A DNA stretch of 53,648 nt from Wenjunlia tyrosinilytica (GCF_014646055.1 NZ_BMMS01000039.1:2869-56516), one strand, 5' to 3'. Numbered from the stretch's first letter, positions 34,692 through 42,878 are shown. The notes: generated from the sequence alone by a model not told the origin. Made by a program: numbers and translations.

Positions 34692-35444
34692 TCAGGCATC
34701 GAACGCATATTCGAGAACGTACGCGGCGCTGTCGAGGGTCATCTCGTTCACCTCGACTGCACGGCCGTCGGCATCGAAGGCCGTGCGGCACAGTTTGATC
34801 ACTGGGCGCTCCAGGGGCATCTCCAGGCCTTCGGCTTCCTCGGCTGTGGGAAGGCGGCAGCGGACTTCCTCGCGGAAATGGGCCGGCCCGTGGCCGATCT
34901 CTGCGAGGCGGGCATAGGCGCCCCCCTCCCCGGTGTCGACGCGAGTGATGGCGGTGCCGTCGACCAGCTCGAACGGCAGGTACGAGGTGGCGAGCATGAC
35001 GGGCCGCCCGTCCAGGACGAAGCGCCGCGACCGGGCGCACACCGAGCCACCGTCTTCGATATCGAGCATGCGCGCGATGTGCTCCGGAGCTGCGAGGGCG
35101 TCAACTCTGACATCGATCGTCACGGGCCGTTCTTCGTCCGCCGACCAAATGGACTTGCCCGCACCCCACTGCGTGCGCGCCAGCCGCTGAATGCCGTGGC
35201 GGCGGATCGGGCGGAACGAAAGGACGCGGGCGCCAGCCCCTCTCTTCGTCTCCACCAGCCCTTCGGTCCGCAGGATCTTCAGTGCTTGCCGTGCGGTCAG
35301 CACGGCAACGCTGTACTGCTCGGCCAGAGCCGACTCGCCGGGCAGGCGGTCTCCGGGGCCATATCGACCCGACTCGATCGCCGCCTTCAAGTCGTCGGCA
35401 ATCCGCTGGTACTTCGGCCGCCGCGGGCCCGCCTCACTCGCCAT
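34692..35444 (-). CDS. GntR-family regulator with UTRA domain
   Basis: A 250-residue transcription regulator. The N-terminal winged helix has IADDLKAAIESGRYGPGDRL, then SALAEQYSVAVLTARQALKI and EGLVETKRGAGARV (about residues 10-75). The C-terminal UTRA ligand-binding domain includes RRFVLDGRPVMLATSYLPFE and ending segments typical of HutC/FadR-UTRA regulators. ATG 35444 has GGGAGACGT just upstream. Two direct repeats at 35459-35483, directly before the start, probably form its operator, implying autoregulation. Regulators of this type (Kor proteins) control transfer genes in Streptomyces plasmids. Confidence 0.93.
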   Translation of the reverse strand: MASEAGPRRPKYQRIADDLKAAIESGRYGPGDRLPGESALAEQYSVAVLTARQALKILRTEGLVETKRGAGARVLSFRPIRRHGIQRLARTQWGAGKSIWSADEERPVTIDVRVDALAAPEHIARMLDIEDGGSVCARSRRFVLDGRPVMLATSYLPFELVDGTAITRVDTGEGGAYARLAEIGHGPAHFREEVRCRLPTAEEAEGLEMPLERPVIKLCRTAFDADGRAVEVNEMTLDSAAYVLEYAFDA

Positions 35445-35458
35445 ACGTCTCCCTACCT

Positions 35459-35483
35459 CGTTAGCGATCCTACGGCCGTTAGC
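35459..35483 (-). promoter_or_regulatory. Direct-repeat operator candidate upstream of GntR gene
   Basis: CGTTAGCGATC (from 35459) and CGTTAGCTATC (from 35477) are direct repeats 18 bases apart, 15-45 bases before the GntR start. Their position and spacing fit an autoregulatory operator; binding is not shown. Confidence 0.55.
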
Positions 35484-35711
35484 TATCGAGGCATCGGAAG
35501 GGGCGCCTTGATCCACACGGGAGCTGCGCTCGCCGAGCGGGAGCACCACCCCTACTGCGACGCCGTGTCCATGTGCTCAGGGCCGTGCCGTTCCCTGAGC
35601 TGCGGAGACCGTACCCAACTGCCCCTGTAGGCCTCATCCGCGGGAGTTCACTTGAAGCCCGACACCACGTGCCCCCCACAAAGCGAACCGTTGGAAGCAG
35701 GAAGAGGTGGG

Positions 35712-36029
35712 TCAATGGGCGCGGCCATCCGCTTCACAAGGAATGAGCGCGGCGGCCGCAGCGCGAGCGGACACGTACGGCCCGTGCTTCTTGGTGGCTC
35801 CCCCGGGTCTGGCGTAACAGTCCTGGAAGGGGCCCGGGCTGGTGGTGTGGATCTCGCCGACGACGTGGCCTTCATCCGCCACCAGGTGTGGCCCGGTCCG
35901 CTGCTCGCCGATGGCGTAATGCAGGCCCGACCGCTTGCAGATAGCGGTGGTCACGTCCTGGCGGTGGAGCTCTCGGAGTGCGGCTTCTGCGGTGGTCAGC
36001 GCTTCAGGCGTGCCGTCCTGGTCGCTCAT
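35712..36029 (-). CDS. Small hypothetical protein, 105 aa
   Basis: Not recognised. It is a soluble acidic/histidine-containing protein with helical N-terminus TTAEAALRELHRQDVTTAI and a beta-rich middle GLHYAIGEQRTGPHLVADEG. The ATG at 36029 overlaps the stop of the upstream GntR gene by four bases (ATGA), so it is probably cotranslated with that regulator. Confidence 0.65.
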   Translation of the reverse strand: MSDQDGTPEALTTAEAALRELHRQDVTTAICKRSGLHYAIGEQRTGPHLVADEGHVVGEIHTTSPGPFQDCYARPGGATKKHGPYVSARAAAAALIPCEADGRAH

Positions 36030-36787
36030 GATTGCCCTTGCTCAAGTGGAAGATCGTCGTATGTGAGCTGGATGCGGTCTGCCGGTGCCGTGGTGCGGAG
36101 AACTTCCAGGACGCGGCCTTCCGGGCCCTTGGTGACGCGCTCGACAGCTATGACGGGGACCTTGCCGCTGATCTTGAGCTGGGCTGCCTCGCTCAGGGTG
36201 GGCATGCGGGAATCGACCTGCTCGCTTGCTGTCACGGGAGGATGGCCAGCTGCGGTGAGCGCACCGAAGACGCCGCCCACGACCTTGCCCTCGCCGGAGA
36301 TGCCAGCTTCGTCAGCCAGGTCGGCCGGATACCAAACGTGTTGGACCTGGACGATGTCGTCGGACCCGATCATGGCGTACCGGCGACGGTGTAGCAGTTC
36401 CGTATCGGCAGGCACGCCCAGGAGTGCTGCAATGTCTTCCGGCCCCTGGCCCCGGGAGACGTGCACGACCTTCATTTGCCCATCGAGCCCCTGCTCGGCG
36501 CAGGCCGTCTCCCAGGGTCCCTTGTTTCCGCCCGGTCGGAGGACCCGGCTGTACCGGTTCAAGGGGATGCGGACGCGGGTGCGGTTCCGTACTTGCGTTC
36601 CACCTTTGCCCATGGTGACTACCAGGCCTTCGTCGGCGAGTTCCCCGATCGCGTCCCGGACCGTCTGCCGGGAGAGGCTGTAGATCTCCATGAGGTCGAT
36701 GATCCGAGGCAGGGTCGTACCCGAGGGGTACTCCCCGCTGTTGATACGCCGACGCAGATCGTCGGCCAGCTGTCGATAACCGCGCAC
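36026..36787 (-). CDS. GntR-family regulator with UTRA domain (KorSA-like)
   Basis: A 253-residue regulator. The winged helix is YRQLADDLRRRINSGEYPSG, then LMEIYSLSRQTVRDAIGELA and EGLVVTMGKGGTQVR, followed by a UTRA domain (RRRYAMIGSDDIVQVQHVWYP and downstream). The GTG start at 36787 has GGGAGG eight bases upstream. A 14-bp imperfect inverted repeat at 36812-36866 just upstream is a plausible operator controlling this gene and the divergent 37117 gene. Regulators of this class in Streptomyces integrative elements repress transfer or replication genes. Confidence 0.9.
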   Translation of the reverse strand: MRGYRQLADDLRRRINSGEYPSGTTLPRIIDLMEIYSLSRQTVRDAIGELADEGLVVTMGKGGTQVRNRTRVRIPLNRYSRVLRPGGNKGPWETACAEQGLDGQMKVVHVSRGQGPEDIAALLGVPADTELLHRRRYAMIGSDDIVQVQHVWYPADLADEAGISGEGKVVGGVFGALTAAGHPPVTASEQVDSRMPTLSEAAQLKISGKVPVIAVERVTKGPEGRVLEVLRTTAPADRIQLTYDDLPLEQGQS

Positions 36788-36811
36788 CGCAACCTCCCTC
36801 CTACAGATAAA

Positions 36812-36866
36812 GGCTATCCCCTATTGACACGTCAGAGGTAGGGGGTCATCCTAATAGGGGCTAGCC
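36812..36866. promoter_or_regulatory. Inverted-repeat operator and divergent promoter candidate
   Basis: GGCTATCCCCTATT (36812-36825) and AATAGGGGCTAGCC (36853-36866) are inverted repeats with one mismatch, 41 bp centre to centre. A perfect -35 hexamer TTGACA at 36824-36829 on the plus strand overlaps the left arm; a clear -10 was not found. The AT-rich block between the GntR gene and the rightward 37117 gene suggests divergent promoters repressed together. Confidence 0.6.
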
Positions 36867-37116
36867 CTTACCTAGGGTAGTTGGCTGGCTCCGCTTCAAC
36901 GACACCACCGCAAGACTGCAGGAGTCGTCCGCCCCTCACGGGCGGCCGGGGTCGATGGCACCACCAAATCCCCCGGGTCTCTCGACTGATCTGCGTGCAC
37001 GTCGCAGCGCTGATGCGCTGTCCGTCCATCAGGACGCCGGATTCGCTGTGTGACCTGGTGGGCGGAGAGAGCACCGCGACGCATCCCCTCCCCTTTCGCT
37101 CGCGAGGAGATCCACC

Positions 37117-37725
37117 ATGACCATCACGTCCGCGATGCCCACGGCCAAGAAGCGGCCGACTCGGACCCGTACGAAGCGGGTCAGCAACCGCCCCGCCATC
37201 AAGCTCTCCCAGCTCCTGCCCTCGCACATCGACCTGCGGGAACCGGTGAAGGCGGTCCTCGTCTGCGAGGACTGCGGGACCTGGTGCCCCATCACCGGCA
37301 TGCAGAGCCGGGTCCAGAAGCTGGTCCCGCACCACACCGGCAAAGCCGATGAAGTCGACGCGAACCGCTGCCGCGGCAGCAACCGCCGCGTGGAGTTCGA
37401 CATGACGATCCCCGAGTGGCGCCAGGCCCTGGCCGACGCCGACAAGGAGACGTCGTCCCGTCGCCCGACCACCGTGCTGCGCAAGCCCAAGGTTGCGCCC
37501 GCGCCGGCCGTCAGCCAGATCGCCGCGCAGAAGCAGACGACGGCGGAGGAAGAGCCGGGCGACGGCCGGGCCCTGTGGCTGCTGCGGGAGATGAAGTGGG
37601 CGTCGACGGAGTCGGCGGTTCGCGAGACCGACACCAGGCGCGCGCAGCGACCCACCGGTGACGCCCCGCTGGACAGCCTCACAGTCCCGCTGACCACGCT
37701 CCGCCCCAAGCGCCCCGAGCACTGA
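37117..37725 (+). CDS. Hypothetical protein with zinc-ribbon-like segment, 202 aa
   Basis: A basic N-terminus (TAKKRPTRTRTKRVSNRP) is followed by a cysteine-containing segment CEDCGTWCPITGMQSRV near residue 50 and HHTGKADEVDANRCRG near 73, resembling a zinc ribbon. The C-terminal half is charged and disordered-looking. ATG 37117 has GAGGAGATCC upstream. It may be a small DNA-binding or plasmid maintenance protein. It is probably controlled by the operator region at 36812-36866. No family name is recognised. Confidence 0.65.
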   Translation: MTITSAMPTAKKRPTRTRTKRVSNRPAIKLSQLLPSHIDLREPVKAVLVCEDCGTWCPITGMQSRVQKLVPHHTGKADEVDANRCRGSNRRVEFDMTIPEWRQALADADKETSSRRPTTVLRKPKVAPAPAVSQIAAQKQTTAEEEPGDGRALWLLREMKWASTESAVRETDTRRAQRPTGDAPLDSLTVPLTTLRPKRPEH

Positions 37726-37745
37726 CCCGCACCCGCACGGACGAT

Positions 37746-37788
37746 CACGGCCCGGCCGTCCCGAGCGATCGGGGAGGCCGGGGCCGTG
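37746..37788 (+). terminator. Hairpin after the 37117 gene
   Basis: CACGGCCCGGCC (37746-37757) pairs imperfectly (one bulge) with GGCCGGGGCCGTG (37776-37788) 20 bases after the stop. Confidence 0.55.
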
Positions 37789-38020
37789 GCTGCTCGACGA
37801 GCCCGCCAGCGCCAATCGCCGTGCCCGTCGGCGCAGGACCGCGACCGGGAGGCCGGCCGCACGGTGGCCTACTACCCGCAGCAGGGCTGGGGATTTGTGT
37901 GCAATGTCGTCCTGGTCTTCGAGGTTATGTCGATCTCCGAGCTCCAGGGACTGGTTTGACGTGCTGCCTTGCGAGGTGGACATGTCGTTTCAGCGCCTCT
38001 TGGCGAGGGGCTGTGCGAGC

Positions 38021-38680
38021 TTAGGGGGTGGTGGTCGCCAGCAGTTCGGGCAGGATCCGCATGTCGTCGAACACGACGGTGCCTGGTCCCTCCAGCCGCG
38101 AGGACGGGGTGAGGCCGCCGCAGTAGCCGAAGGCCCGCATGCCGGCGGCCCGAGCTGCCTGCACTCCGTATGCGCTGTCCTCGATCACCGCGCACCGCTC
38201 GGGTTGTACCCCCATGGAGCGTGCAGCGTGCTGGAAGAGGTCGGGTGCAGGCTTGCCTCGACGGACGTCGGCCGCACTGAAGATGCGGTTCTCGAAGTGG
38301 TCCATCAGATCGGCGAGCTCCAGGCTTCGTCGGACGCCGGTGTGGTCACCGTTCGAAGCGACGCAGACGACCGTGGTGAGGCGATTCAGGACTTCTGCGA
38401 TGCCGTCGACAGAGGTCAGTTCGGCCTCGAAGGCTGCCTCATACAGATGCTGGTATTGCTGCTGCCAGCCCTTTTCCAGGCGCCGTCCGAGCCGTTCCTC
38501 CACGGCTGCGGTGTAGATCTCGGTCGACGAGCCCACAAACCGCTCGATGATCTCAGCTTCGGTGAACGTGCACCCCAGGTCGGCCATGATCATCGCGTCT
38601 ACTTTGACGCATATCTTCTCGCTGTCCACCAGCACGCCGTCACAGTCGAAGATCACCAGTTCAACAGGGCTCTGCGTCAT
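38021..38680 (-). CDS. HAD-superfamily hydrolase, beta-phosphoglucomutase/GPH type
   Basis: A 219-residue HAD protein with motif I VIFDCDGVLVDS at residues 8-19, the substrate cap domain, SNGDHTGVRRSL, Lys in RRGKPAPDLFQHAA and motif IV VIEDSAYGVQAARAAGM. Such enzymes dephosphorylate sugar phosphates, phosphoglycolate or nucleotides. ATG 38680 is used. In the same frame and directly upstream lies a recombinase fragment (next entry), so the gene begins right at a recombination scar. It is isolated on the minus strand. Confidence 0.9.
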   Translation of the reverse strand: MTQSPVELVIFDCDGVLVDSEKICVKVDAMIMADLGCTFTEAEIIERFVGSSTEIYTAAVEERLGRRLEKGWQQQYQHLYEAAFEAELTSVDGIAEVLNRLTTVVCVASNGDHTGVRRSLELADLMDHFENRIFSAADVRRGKPAPDLFQHAARSMGVQPERCAVIEDSAYGVQAARAAGMRAFGYCGGLTPSSRLEGPGTVVFDDMRILPELLATTTP

Positions 38681-38869
38681 GATCAGCAGCGTAGAGGGGG
38701 CGTGCAGGCCCCGCACCGCGTAGGGCAAGCCCATCTGCTCCAGCCAGCCGAAGAAGTCGCGCAAGTCGTAGGCGTAGCCCCGCACCGTGTTCGGCGATGT
38801 GCCCCTCGCCGCCAGGTACACGAGGAAGTCCTCCACGGCATCGACGGGCAAGCCGTCGTCCCTCACCAC
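38681..38869 (-). pseudogene. Tyrosine recombinase N-terminal fragment
   Basis: In frame with and upstream of the HAD gene, this frame reads GLPVDAVEDFLVYLAARG, then TSPNTVRGYAYDLRDFFGWL and EQMG. This is the SAM-like core-binding domain of phage/plasmid integrases of the XerC/D type. It is cut off after about 60 residues and lacks the catalytic domain with R, H and Y. A GTG at 38869 would be its start. It marks a past integration or deletion event and cannot act as an integrase. Confidence 0.7.
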
Positions 38870-39170
38870 GGTGTCAAGACCGAATCGCCCTCGGACAACC
38901 GCAGTCTCTGCACTGCGAACGACACACCACACCCCAGATCGACATGGACAGGCGAACAGAACCCGTCCATGTAGCACCGAAAAGCCCACCTGTGACAGCG
39001 GGTTGGACATCAAAGACACCCACAAGACTGATCGGCATAGTCGAGGACACCGGTGACCTGCTGCCCGACGGTCGGATCATCGCCCCGCGCCGCCCGCTCG
39101 CGATCACCCCGAACCCGCCCTGTCGGCCAACACACCCACATCTGCACGTGAGACCACGACGGAGGAAGAC

Positions 39171-39428
39171 ATGGACTGGAGAGATCACGCCGGCTGCAAG
39201 GACGAGGACCCCGAGCTGTTCTTCCCGGTCGGGAACACCGGCCCTGCCCTGCTGCAGATCGAGGAGGCCAAGGCCGTCTGCCGTCTGCGCTGCCCAGTGA
39301 TGAAGCAGTGCCTGCAGTGGGCGCTCGAGATCGGCGAGAACGCCGGTGTGGGGGGCGGGCTCAGCGAGGACGAGCGCCGCGCCATGAAACGTCGCCGCGC
39401 CCGGCGCCGTGCTCGCCAAGGGGCCTGA
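39171..39428 (+). CDS. WhiB-like iron-sulfur transcription factor
   Basis: An 85-residue protein with the four cysteines of the WhiB family, which hold a 4Fe-4S cluster: C9 in HAGCKDEDPELFFP, C37, C41 and C47 (C-x3-C-x5-C). The usual G-V-W-G-G turn is GVGGG here. The basic tail MKRRRARRRAR binds DNA. WhiB proteins partner sigma factor RpoV/HrdB to regulate development or stress genes. ATG 39171 has GGAGG upstream. It opens the co-directional transfer block and is followed by a 20-bp hairpin. Confidence 0.92.
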   Translation: MDWRDHAGCKDEDPELFFPVGNTGPALLQIEEAKAVCRLRCPVMKQCLQWALEIGENAGVGGGLSEDERRAMKRRRARRRARQGA

Positions 39429-39503
39429 CCGGCCACCGCCGCTGCCGCGCCCGCACCGCTGATGGTGCGGGGCGCGGCCCGGTATCAGGAACGACACCAG
39501 CCA

Positions 39504-39551
39504 CCAGGGGCCGTCACCCGCCCCGGACCCCGGGCGGGTGACGGCCCCTGG
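39504..39551 (+). terminator. Perfect 20-bp stem-loop after whiB-like gene
   Basis: Bases 39504-39523 (starting CCAGGGGCCG) are perfectly complementary to 39532-39551 (ending CGGCCCCTGG), with loop CGGACCCC. It is exceptionally long and stable, 75 bases past the stop, and may be a terminator or a protein-binding palindrome. Confidence 0.75.
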
Positions 39552-39642
39552 CCGCTCGTGGAGAGGCCAGAACGACAGCGGGGCCCAGGGACGCACCCCC
39601 GGGCCCCGCCTACAGGACCCACCTGATCGAGAGGTAGACCTG

Positions 39643-39825
39643 ATGGCGAACATCATGGCATCGCCGCCGGAGCAGCCCGATGAGGGGCTGCGCCGGTCCC
39701 GTGAGACCGACACCCGGCTCACCCGCCCCCGCACCACCCACCGCACCGACCCGGTCACCGCGGCCGACAGCGCCCGCATCTGGAGCGCCGTCACCGCTTC
39801 GCGCCGGACGGGCGGTGCCCAGTGA
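39643..39825 (+). CDS. Small hypothetical protein, 60 aa
   Basis: The ATG at 39643 follows GAGAGGTAGACCTG. The product (MANIMASPPEQPDEGLRR and onward) is charged, with many Thr/Arg residues, and has no recognised domain. The next gene starts inside its stop (GTGA overlap), giving the first link in a chain of four coupled tiny genes. Confidence 0.55.
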   Translation: MANIMASPPEQPDEGLRRSRETDTRLTRPRTTHRTDPVTAADSARIWSAVTASRRTGGAQ

Positions 39826-39986
39826 GCAGTCCCAAGCCCAAGCCCACGGCTCAGCTGCTGGCGGACTGCCGCCGGGACTACGAGCAGGCGCGCAGCCCCG
39901 AGGCCCGCGCCGCGGTCCAGGCCCAGGCCGACCGGGCGCAGGCCCGCCTCGACCACGGATTCGCCCGGCCGGACGGTGCCCGATGA
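39822..39986 (+). CDS. Small hypothetical protein, 54 aa
   Basis: A GTG start overlaps the preceding stop by four bases. The product is helical (QLLADCRRDYEQARSPEARA) and resembles short coiled-coil plasmid proteins. It overlaps the next gene by four bases (ATGA). Function unknown. Confidence 0.55.
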   Translation: MSSPKPKPTAQLLADCRRDYEQARSPEARAAVQAQADRAQARLDHGFARPDGAR

Positions 39987-40114
39987 GCGATGACACAAAC
40001 CGGCGTATCGAGCGGATCCGCAAGGCCAAGGAGGCTGCCGACCGCGCGGAGGCTCAGCGCCGCGCCCAGCAGCGGGGCGGATCCCAGCAGCAGGGTGGAG
40101 AGTCTCGTGGCTGA
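39983..40114 (+). CDS. Small hypothetical protein, 43 aa
   Basis: ATG 39983 overlaps the stop before it. The product MSDDTNRRIERIRKAKEA and onward is a single charged helix followed by a Gln/Gly-rich tail. It overlaps the next gene by eight bases. Function unknown. Confidence 0.5.
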   Translation: MSDDTNRRIERIRKAKEAADRAEAQRRAQQRGGSQQQGGESRG

Positions 40115-40217
40115 TCACAACGTCAACGGCGGCTACGGCCACGAGCCGCAGCCGACACCGCCTCCGCCTGCGCCTGCGGGCGGTGAGCAGCCCAACGGCA
40201 CCGGCCGGGGCTGCTGA
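40107..40217 (+). CDS. Small proline-rich protein, 36 aa
   Basis: A GTG start at 40107 lies inside the end of the preceding gene. The product MADHNVNGGYGHEPQP and onward is Pro/Gly-rich and ends in a C-terminal Cys (GRGC). Similar tiny Gly/Pro peptides occur upstream of Spd-type genes in Streptomyces plasmids. Function unknown. Confidence 0.45.
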   Translation: MADHNVNGGYGHEPQPTPPPPAPAGGEQPNGTGRGC

Positions 40218-40264
40218 CCGCCCGGCTGTGCTCACACGCCGCACATCGCCTGTCGGTTGCCTCC

Positions 40265-40301
40265 CCCGCCCGTCCCGGCCGCGTGCCGGTACGGGCGGGG
40301 C
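40265..40301 (+). terminator. Hairpin between small-gene cluster and DUF2637 gene
   Basis: CCCCGCCCGT (40265-40274) pairs with ACGGGCGGGG (40292-40301) over a 17-base loop, in the 267-base gap before the DUF2637 gene. The remainder of the gap holds no gene. Confidence 0.55.
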
Positions 40302-40484
40302 GAGGGGAGCCGGACAGCCCGAACTGCCGTGCCGCTCCCGCCCACCGGGATCGGCACGCGACTTCCCGCCCGCCCCTGCACCACTTCCACGGCCGGTCGC
40401 CCGTACGGCGGGAGGCCGGTTTTCTGCACCCCCCAGGTCCCGGGAAGAGCCCGGACTGTGCTGATAGCTGAAGGGAGTACGACC

Positions 40485-42254
40485 ATGACGAGTCCTGCGG
40501 GACTGGCCCGTCCTGCCGCCCCGCCGGTGGCTGAACGTCCTACCGGCTCCGGGCCGCTGCGTGCGCCGCGTGCCGAGTCGGCGGACGTACCGCGGCCCAG
40601 GGGCATTGACGGCCGGGAGGAGCCCGGCCTGGCGGCCGAAGACCGCCAGGACACGGAGCGTGCCCCGCGTGAGTACGCCCGGTGGGAGCTGTGGCTCGCG
40701 GTCTTCGGAGTGCTGCTGGGCACCGGCGTGGCCACCATCGGCCTCTACAGCTCCTTCGGCGCCCTGTACGACAAGGCCGCGCTGCCGGCCGCGGTGGGGG
40801 GCTGGGGCTGGTCGGACCCGTGGATGCTGCCGGTCGGCGTCGACTCCAGCATCCTCGCCTTCGGCATCGTCAACCTGCTGCTCATCCGCACCCGCCGCCG
40901 GCTGTGGTGGGTCAAGTGGGTGCCGCGCGGCGGCACTGTCATCACGATCTACCTGAACTGGGAGGCCGCCAACACCGTGCCCGCCCAGCTCGGGCACGCC
41001 GCCCTCGCGGCCTTGTGGGTCGTCTTCTCCGAGATCGCCGCGCACCTGTACGCCGCGCACATCGGCGAGGCCCACGGCGAGCAGCGCATGGGCAGGATCC
41101 GGCTGTCGCGGTGGCTGCTCAACCCGTTCGCCACCTTCCGGATCTGGCGGCTGATGCGCCTGGAGGAGATGACCTCCTACGAGGACGCGCTCGCCCACCA
41201 CAAGCGCTGGATGGTCTACAAGCAGCGGCTCGCCGCGAAGTACGAGTCCCGCCGCTGGCACCGCAAGGCCGCTCAGGAGGAACTCGCTCCCTTTCAGCTG
41301 GCCAAGGTCGGGCTTTCGGTCGAGGAGGCTCTGGCCGAGCCGCTGCTGGAGGAAGTCAGGGAGCAGCAGAGGCTGGCGGCGGCGGCCTTTCAGCGGGCCG
41401 AGGCCGAGATTCAGAAGGTCGACGCCGACGTTCAGATCCGCACCGCGCAGATTCAGGCGGAGGTGAAGCGGATCCGGGCGGAGGGCGAACTGGAGATCGC
41501 CAAGGCTGCTGCCGAGAGGGCTGCCCGGGCCGGGATTCAAAAGGCCGAGGCCGCGTTTCAACTGGCCGAGGCCGAGCGTCGGGCGGACATCGCGCTCGTT
41601 CAGGAGCGCACTCGGGCCCGCGCCCAGCAACTCGCGGTGGAGGCCGAGCAGCGCCGTACGCAGGCCCGGATCGACGCGGAAAAGGCGCAGGTCTCCTGGC
41701 GTCTGGAGCAGCAGCGGCTGAACGCCTCGGCCATGGAGGAGGAGCGGCGGGCGCTGGCGGATGCCGCCCTGCGGGCCGCGCAGGAGGAGGCCGACCTCAA
41801 GGCGGCTACCGCCCGCCAGGAGCGGCAGGCTGCCGAGGACGAAGCCGCCCGCATGAAAGCGGTGGAGGAGGTCGCTGAAAGCGCCGCGCGTGCGGCTGAA
41901 CACCGCGCCCGGGAGCTGAAAGCGGCTGAGGAGCAGCAGCACGCCCGTGAGGAAGCCGCCGCCTCGCAGGAGCGCGAGGCCGCCTCGCTGGAAGCTGCGG
42001 CTGAATACCGCGCCCGCGTCGCTGAATGCGAGGCACGTGCGGTTGAAGCTGCGGCCATGGCCCGGATGACCCAGGTCGACTGGGACGTCCAGCGGGTCGC
42101 CGCGATGATCCGCGCGCGGGGTTCGGAAGCGGTCACGACCAAGGTCATCGAAGACGAACTGGGCGTGTCCGCCGGCACCGCGCACGACCGAAAGCAGCGC
42201 GCCGTGCAGCTGCTGAACGAGATGGACGACACACCCCAGCAGCAGGCGGTCTGA
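40485..42254 (+). CDS. DUF2637/Spd-type membrane protein with long coiled coil and C-terminal HTH
   Basis: A 589-residue protein. ATG 40485 follows AAGGGAG. Residues 65-185 contain about four membrane helices (WLAVFGVLLGTGVATIGLYS, PVGVDSSILAFGIVNLLL, then VITIYLNW and HAALAALWVVFSEIAAHLYA), the DUF2637 pattern of Streptomyces spread/transfer proteins. Residues 230-540 form an Ala/Glu/Arg-rich coiled coil with repeated AEA and RAEAE units. Residues 535-585 look like a winged HTH (VAAMIRARGSEAVTTKVIED, then ELGVSAGTAHDRKQRAVQLL). It may tether DNA or a transfer apparatus at the membrane. The next transfer genes follow on the same strand. Confidence 0.85.
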   Translation: MTSPAGLARPAAPPVAERPTGSGPLRAPRAESADVPRPRGIDGREEPGLAAEDRQDTERAPREYARWELWLAVFGVLLGTGVATIGLYSSFGALYDKAALPAAVGGWGWSDPWMLPVGVDSSILAFGIVNLLLIRTRRRLWWVKWVPRGGTVITIYLNWEAANTVPAQLGHAALAALWVVFSEIAAHLYAAHIGEAHGEQRMGRIRLSRWLLNPFATFRIWRLMRLEEMTSYEDALAHHKRWMVYKQRLAAKYESRRWHRKAAQEELAPFQLAKVGLSVEEALAEPLLEEVREQQRLAAAAFQRAEAEIQKVDADVQIRTAQIQAEVKRIRAEGELEIAKAAAERAARAGIQKAEAAFQLAEAERRADIALVQERTRARAQQLAVEAEQRRTQARIDAEKAQVSWRLEQQRLNASAMEEERRALADAALRAAQEEADLKAATARQERQAAEDEAARMKAVEEVAESAARAAEHRARELKAAEEQQHAREEAAASQEREAASLEAAAEYRARVAECEARAVEAAAMARMTQVDWDVQRVAAMIRARGSEAVTTKVIEDELGVSAGTAHDRKQRAVQLLNEMDDTPQQQAV

Positions 42255-42404
42255 CCTGCACGGACCGCCGTTTCGACGGTTCCACCGGCCCCCGAGACGA
42301 AGACAGCGCCTCGGGAGCTCGGTGAAGGCGCCGAAACGCCATCTCGCAGCCTTCCATCACGGCTGTCCTCGCACACCCCCAACACCCGGACCCGGAGGTC
42401 TTCT

Positions 42405-42878
42405 GTGAGCAGTAACCCGAACCCCGCACCTCTGCGCGACGTGGCGCAGAACCCGGAGGCAACCGCCCGGTACCTCGCCGACATCCAGCGGGTGCTGCTG
42501 GACATCGGCAAGAACCTGGAGACGCTCGCGATCGAGACCCGCGTGCACCTGCGCAAGACACACGTGGAGGGCGACCGCTGGTACCACGCCCGGCTGCGCG
42601 CCCTGCCCGTCGAAAAGGCCCTCAAGGACGTGCTTGCGAACCTCAACGGCCTGACCGAGGGGCTGGAAAAGAGCGCCTATAAGCGCCGTGCTCACGACGA
42701 GGTGGTCGTGAATACTGCACGAAGCCGCAAGGAAAAGGAGCTGGAAAAGCAGCGGAAGAAGAACCCGCAGCCACTCCAAGCTGCCCCGGAAAGCCCGCAG
42801 CAGGGTGCATTGGGCAGTAATCCGGGATATGGTGGCCCCACGTCGATTTACGGCCTGGGTGGCAGGGAGTCGGCGTGA
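42405..42878 (+). CDS. Hypothetical plasmid protein, 157 aa
   Basis: Not recognised by family. The N-terminal two-thirds is helical (PEATARYLADIQRVLLDIGK, then NLETLAIETRVHLRKTHVEG), with LPVEKALKDVLANLNGLTEG in the middle. A Lys/Gln-rich linker and a Gly/Tyr-rich tail (GYGGPTSIYGLGG) complete it. GTG 42405 is the start and the stop overlaps the next gene. Its shape resembles the 45559 gene product, so the two may be a related pair of transfer accessory proteins. Confidence 0.6.
   Translation: MSSNPNPAPLRDVAQNPEATARYLADIQRVLLDIGKNLETLAIETRVHLRKTHVEGDRWYHARLRALPVEKALKDVLANLNGLTEGLEKSAYKRRAHDEVVVNTARSRKEKELEKQRKKNPQPLQAAPESPQQGALGSNPGYGGPTSIYGLGGRESA

Noticed and set aside
38874-42185. A 1,103-codon minus-strand frame across the WhiB and DUF2637 genes
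   Set aside because: It opposes well-supported plus-strand genes and is low-complexity Leu/Gly/Arg sequence.
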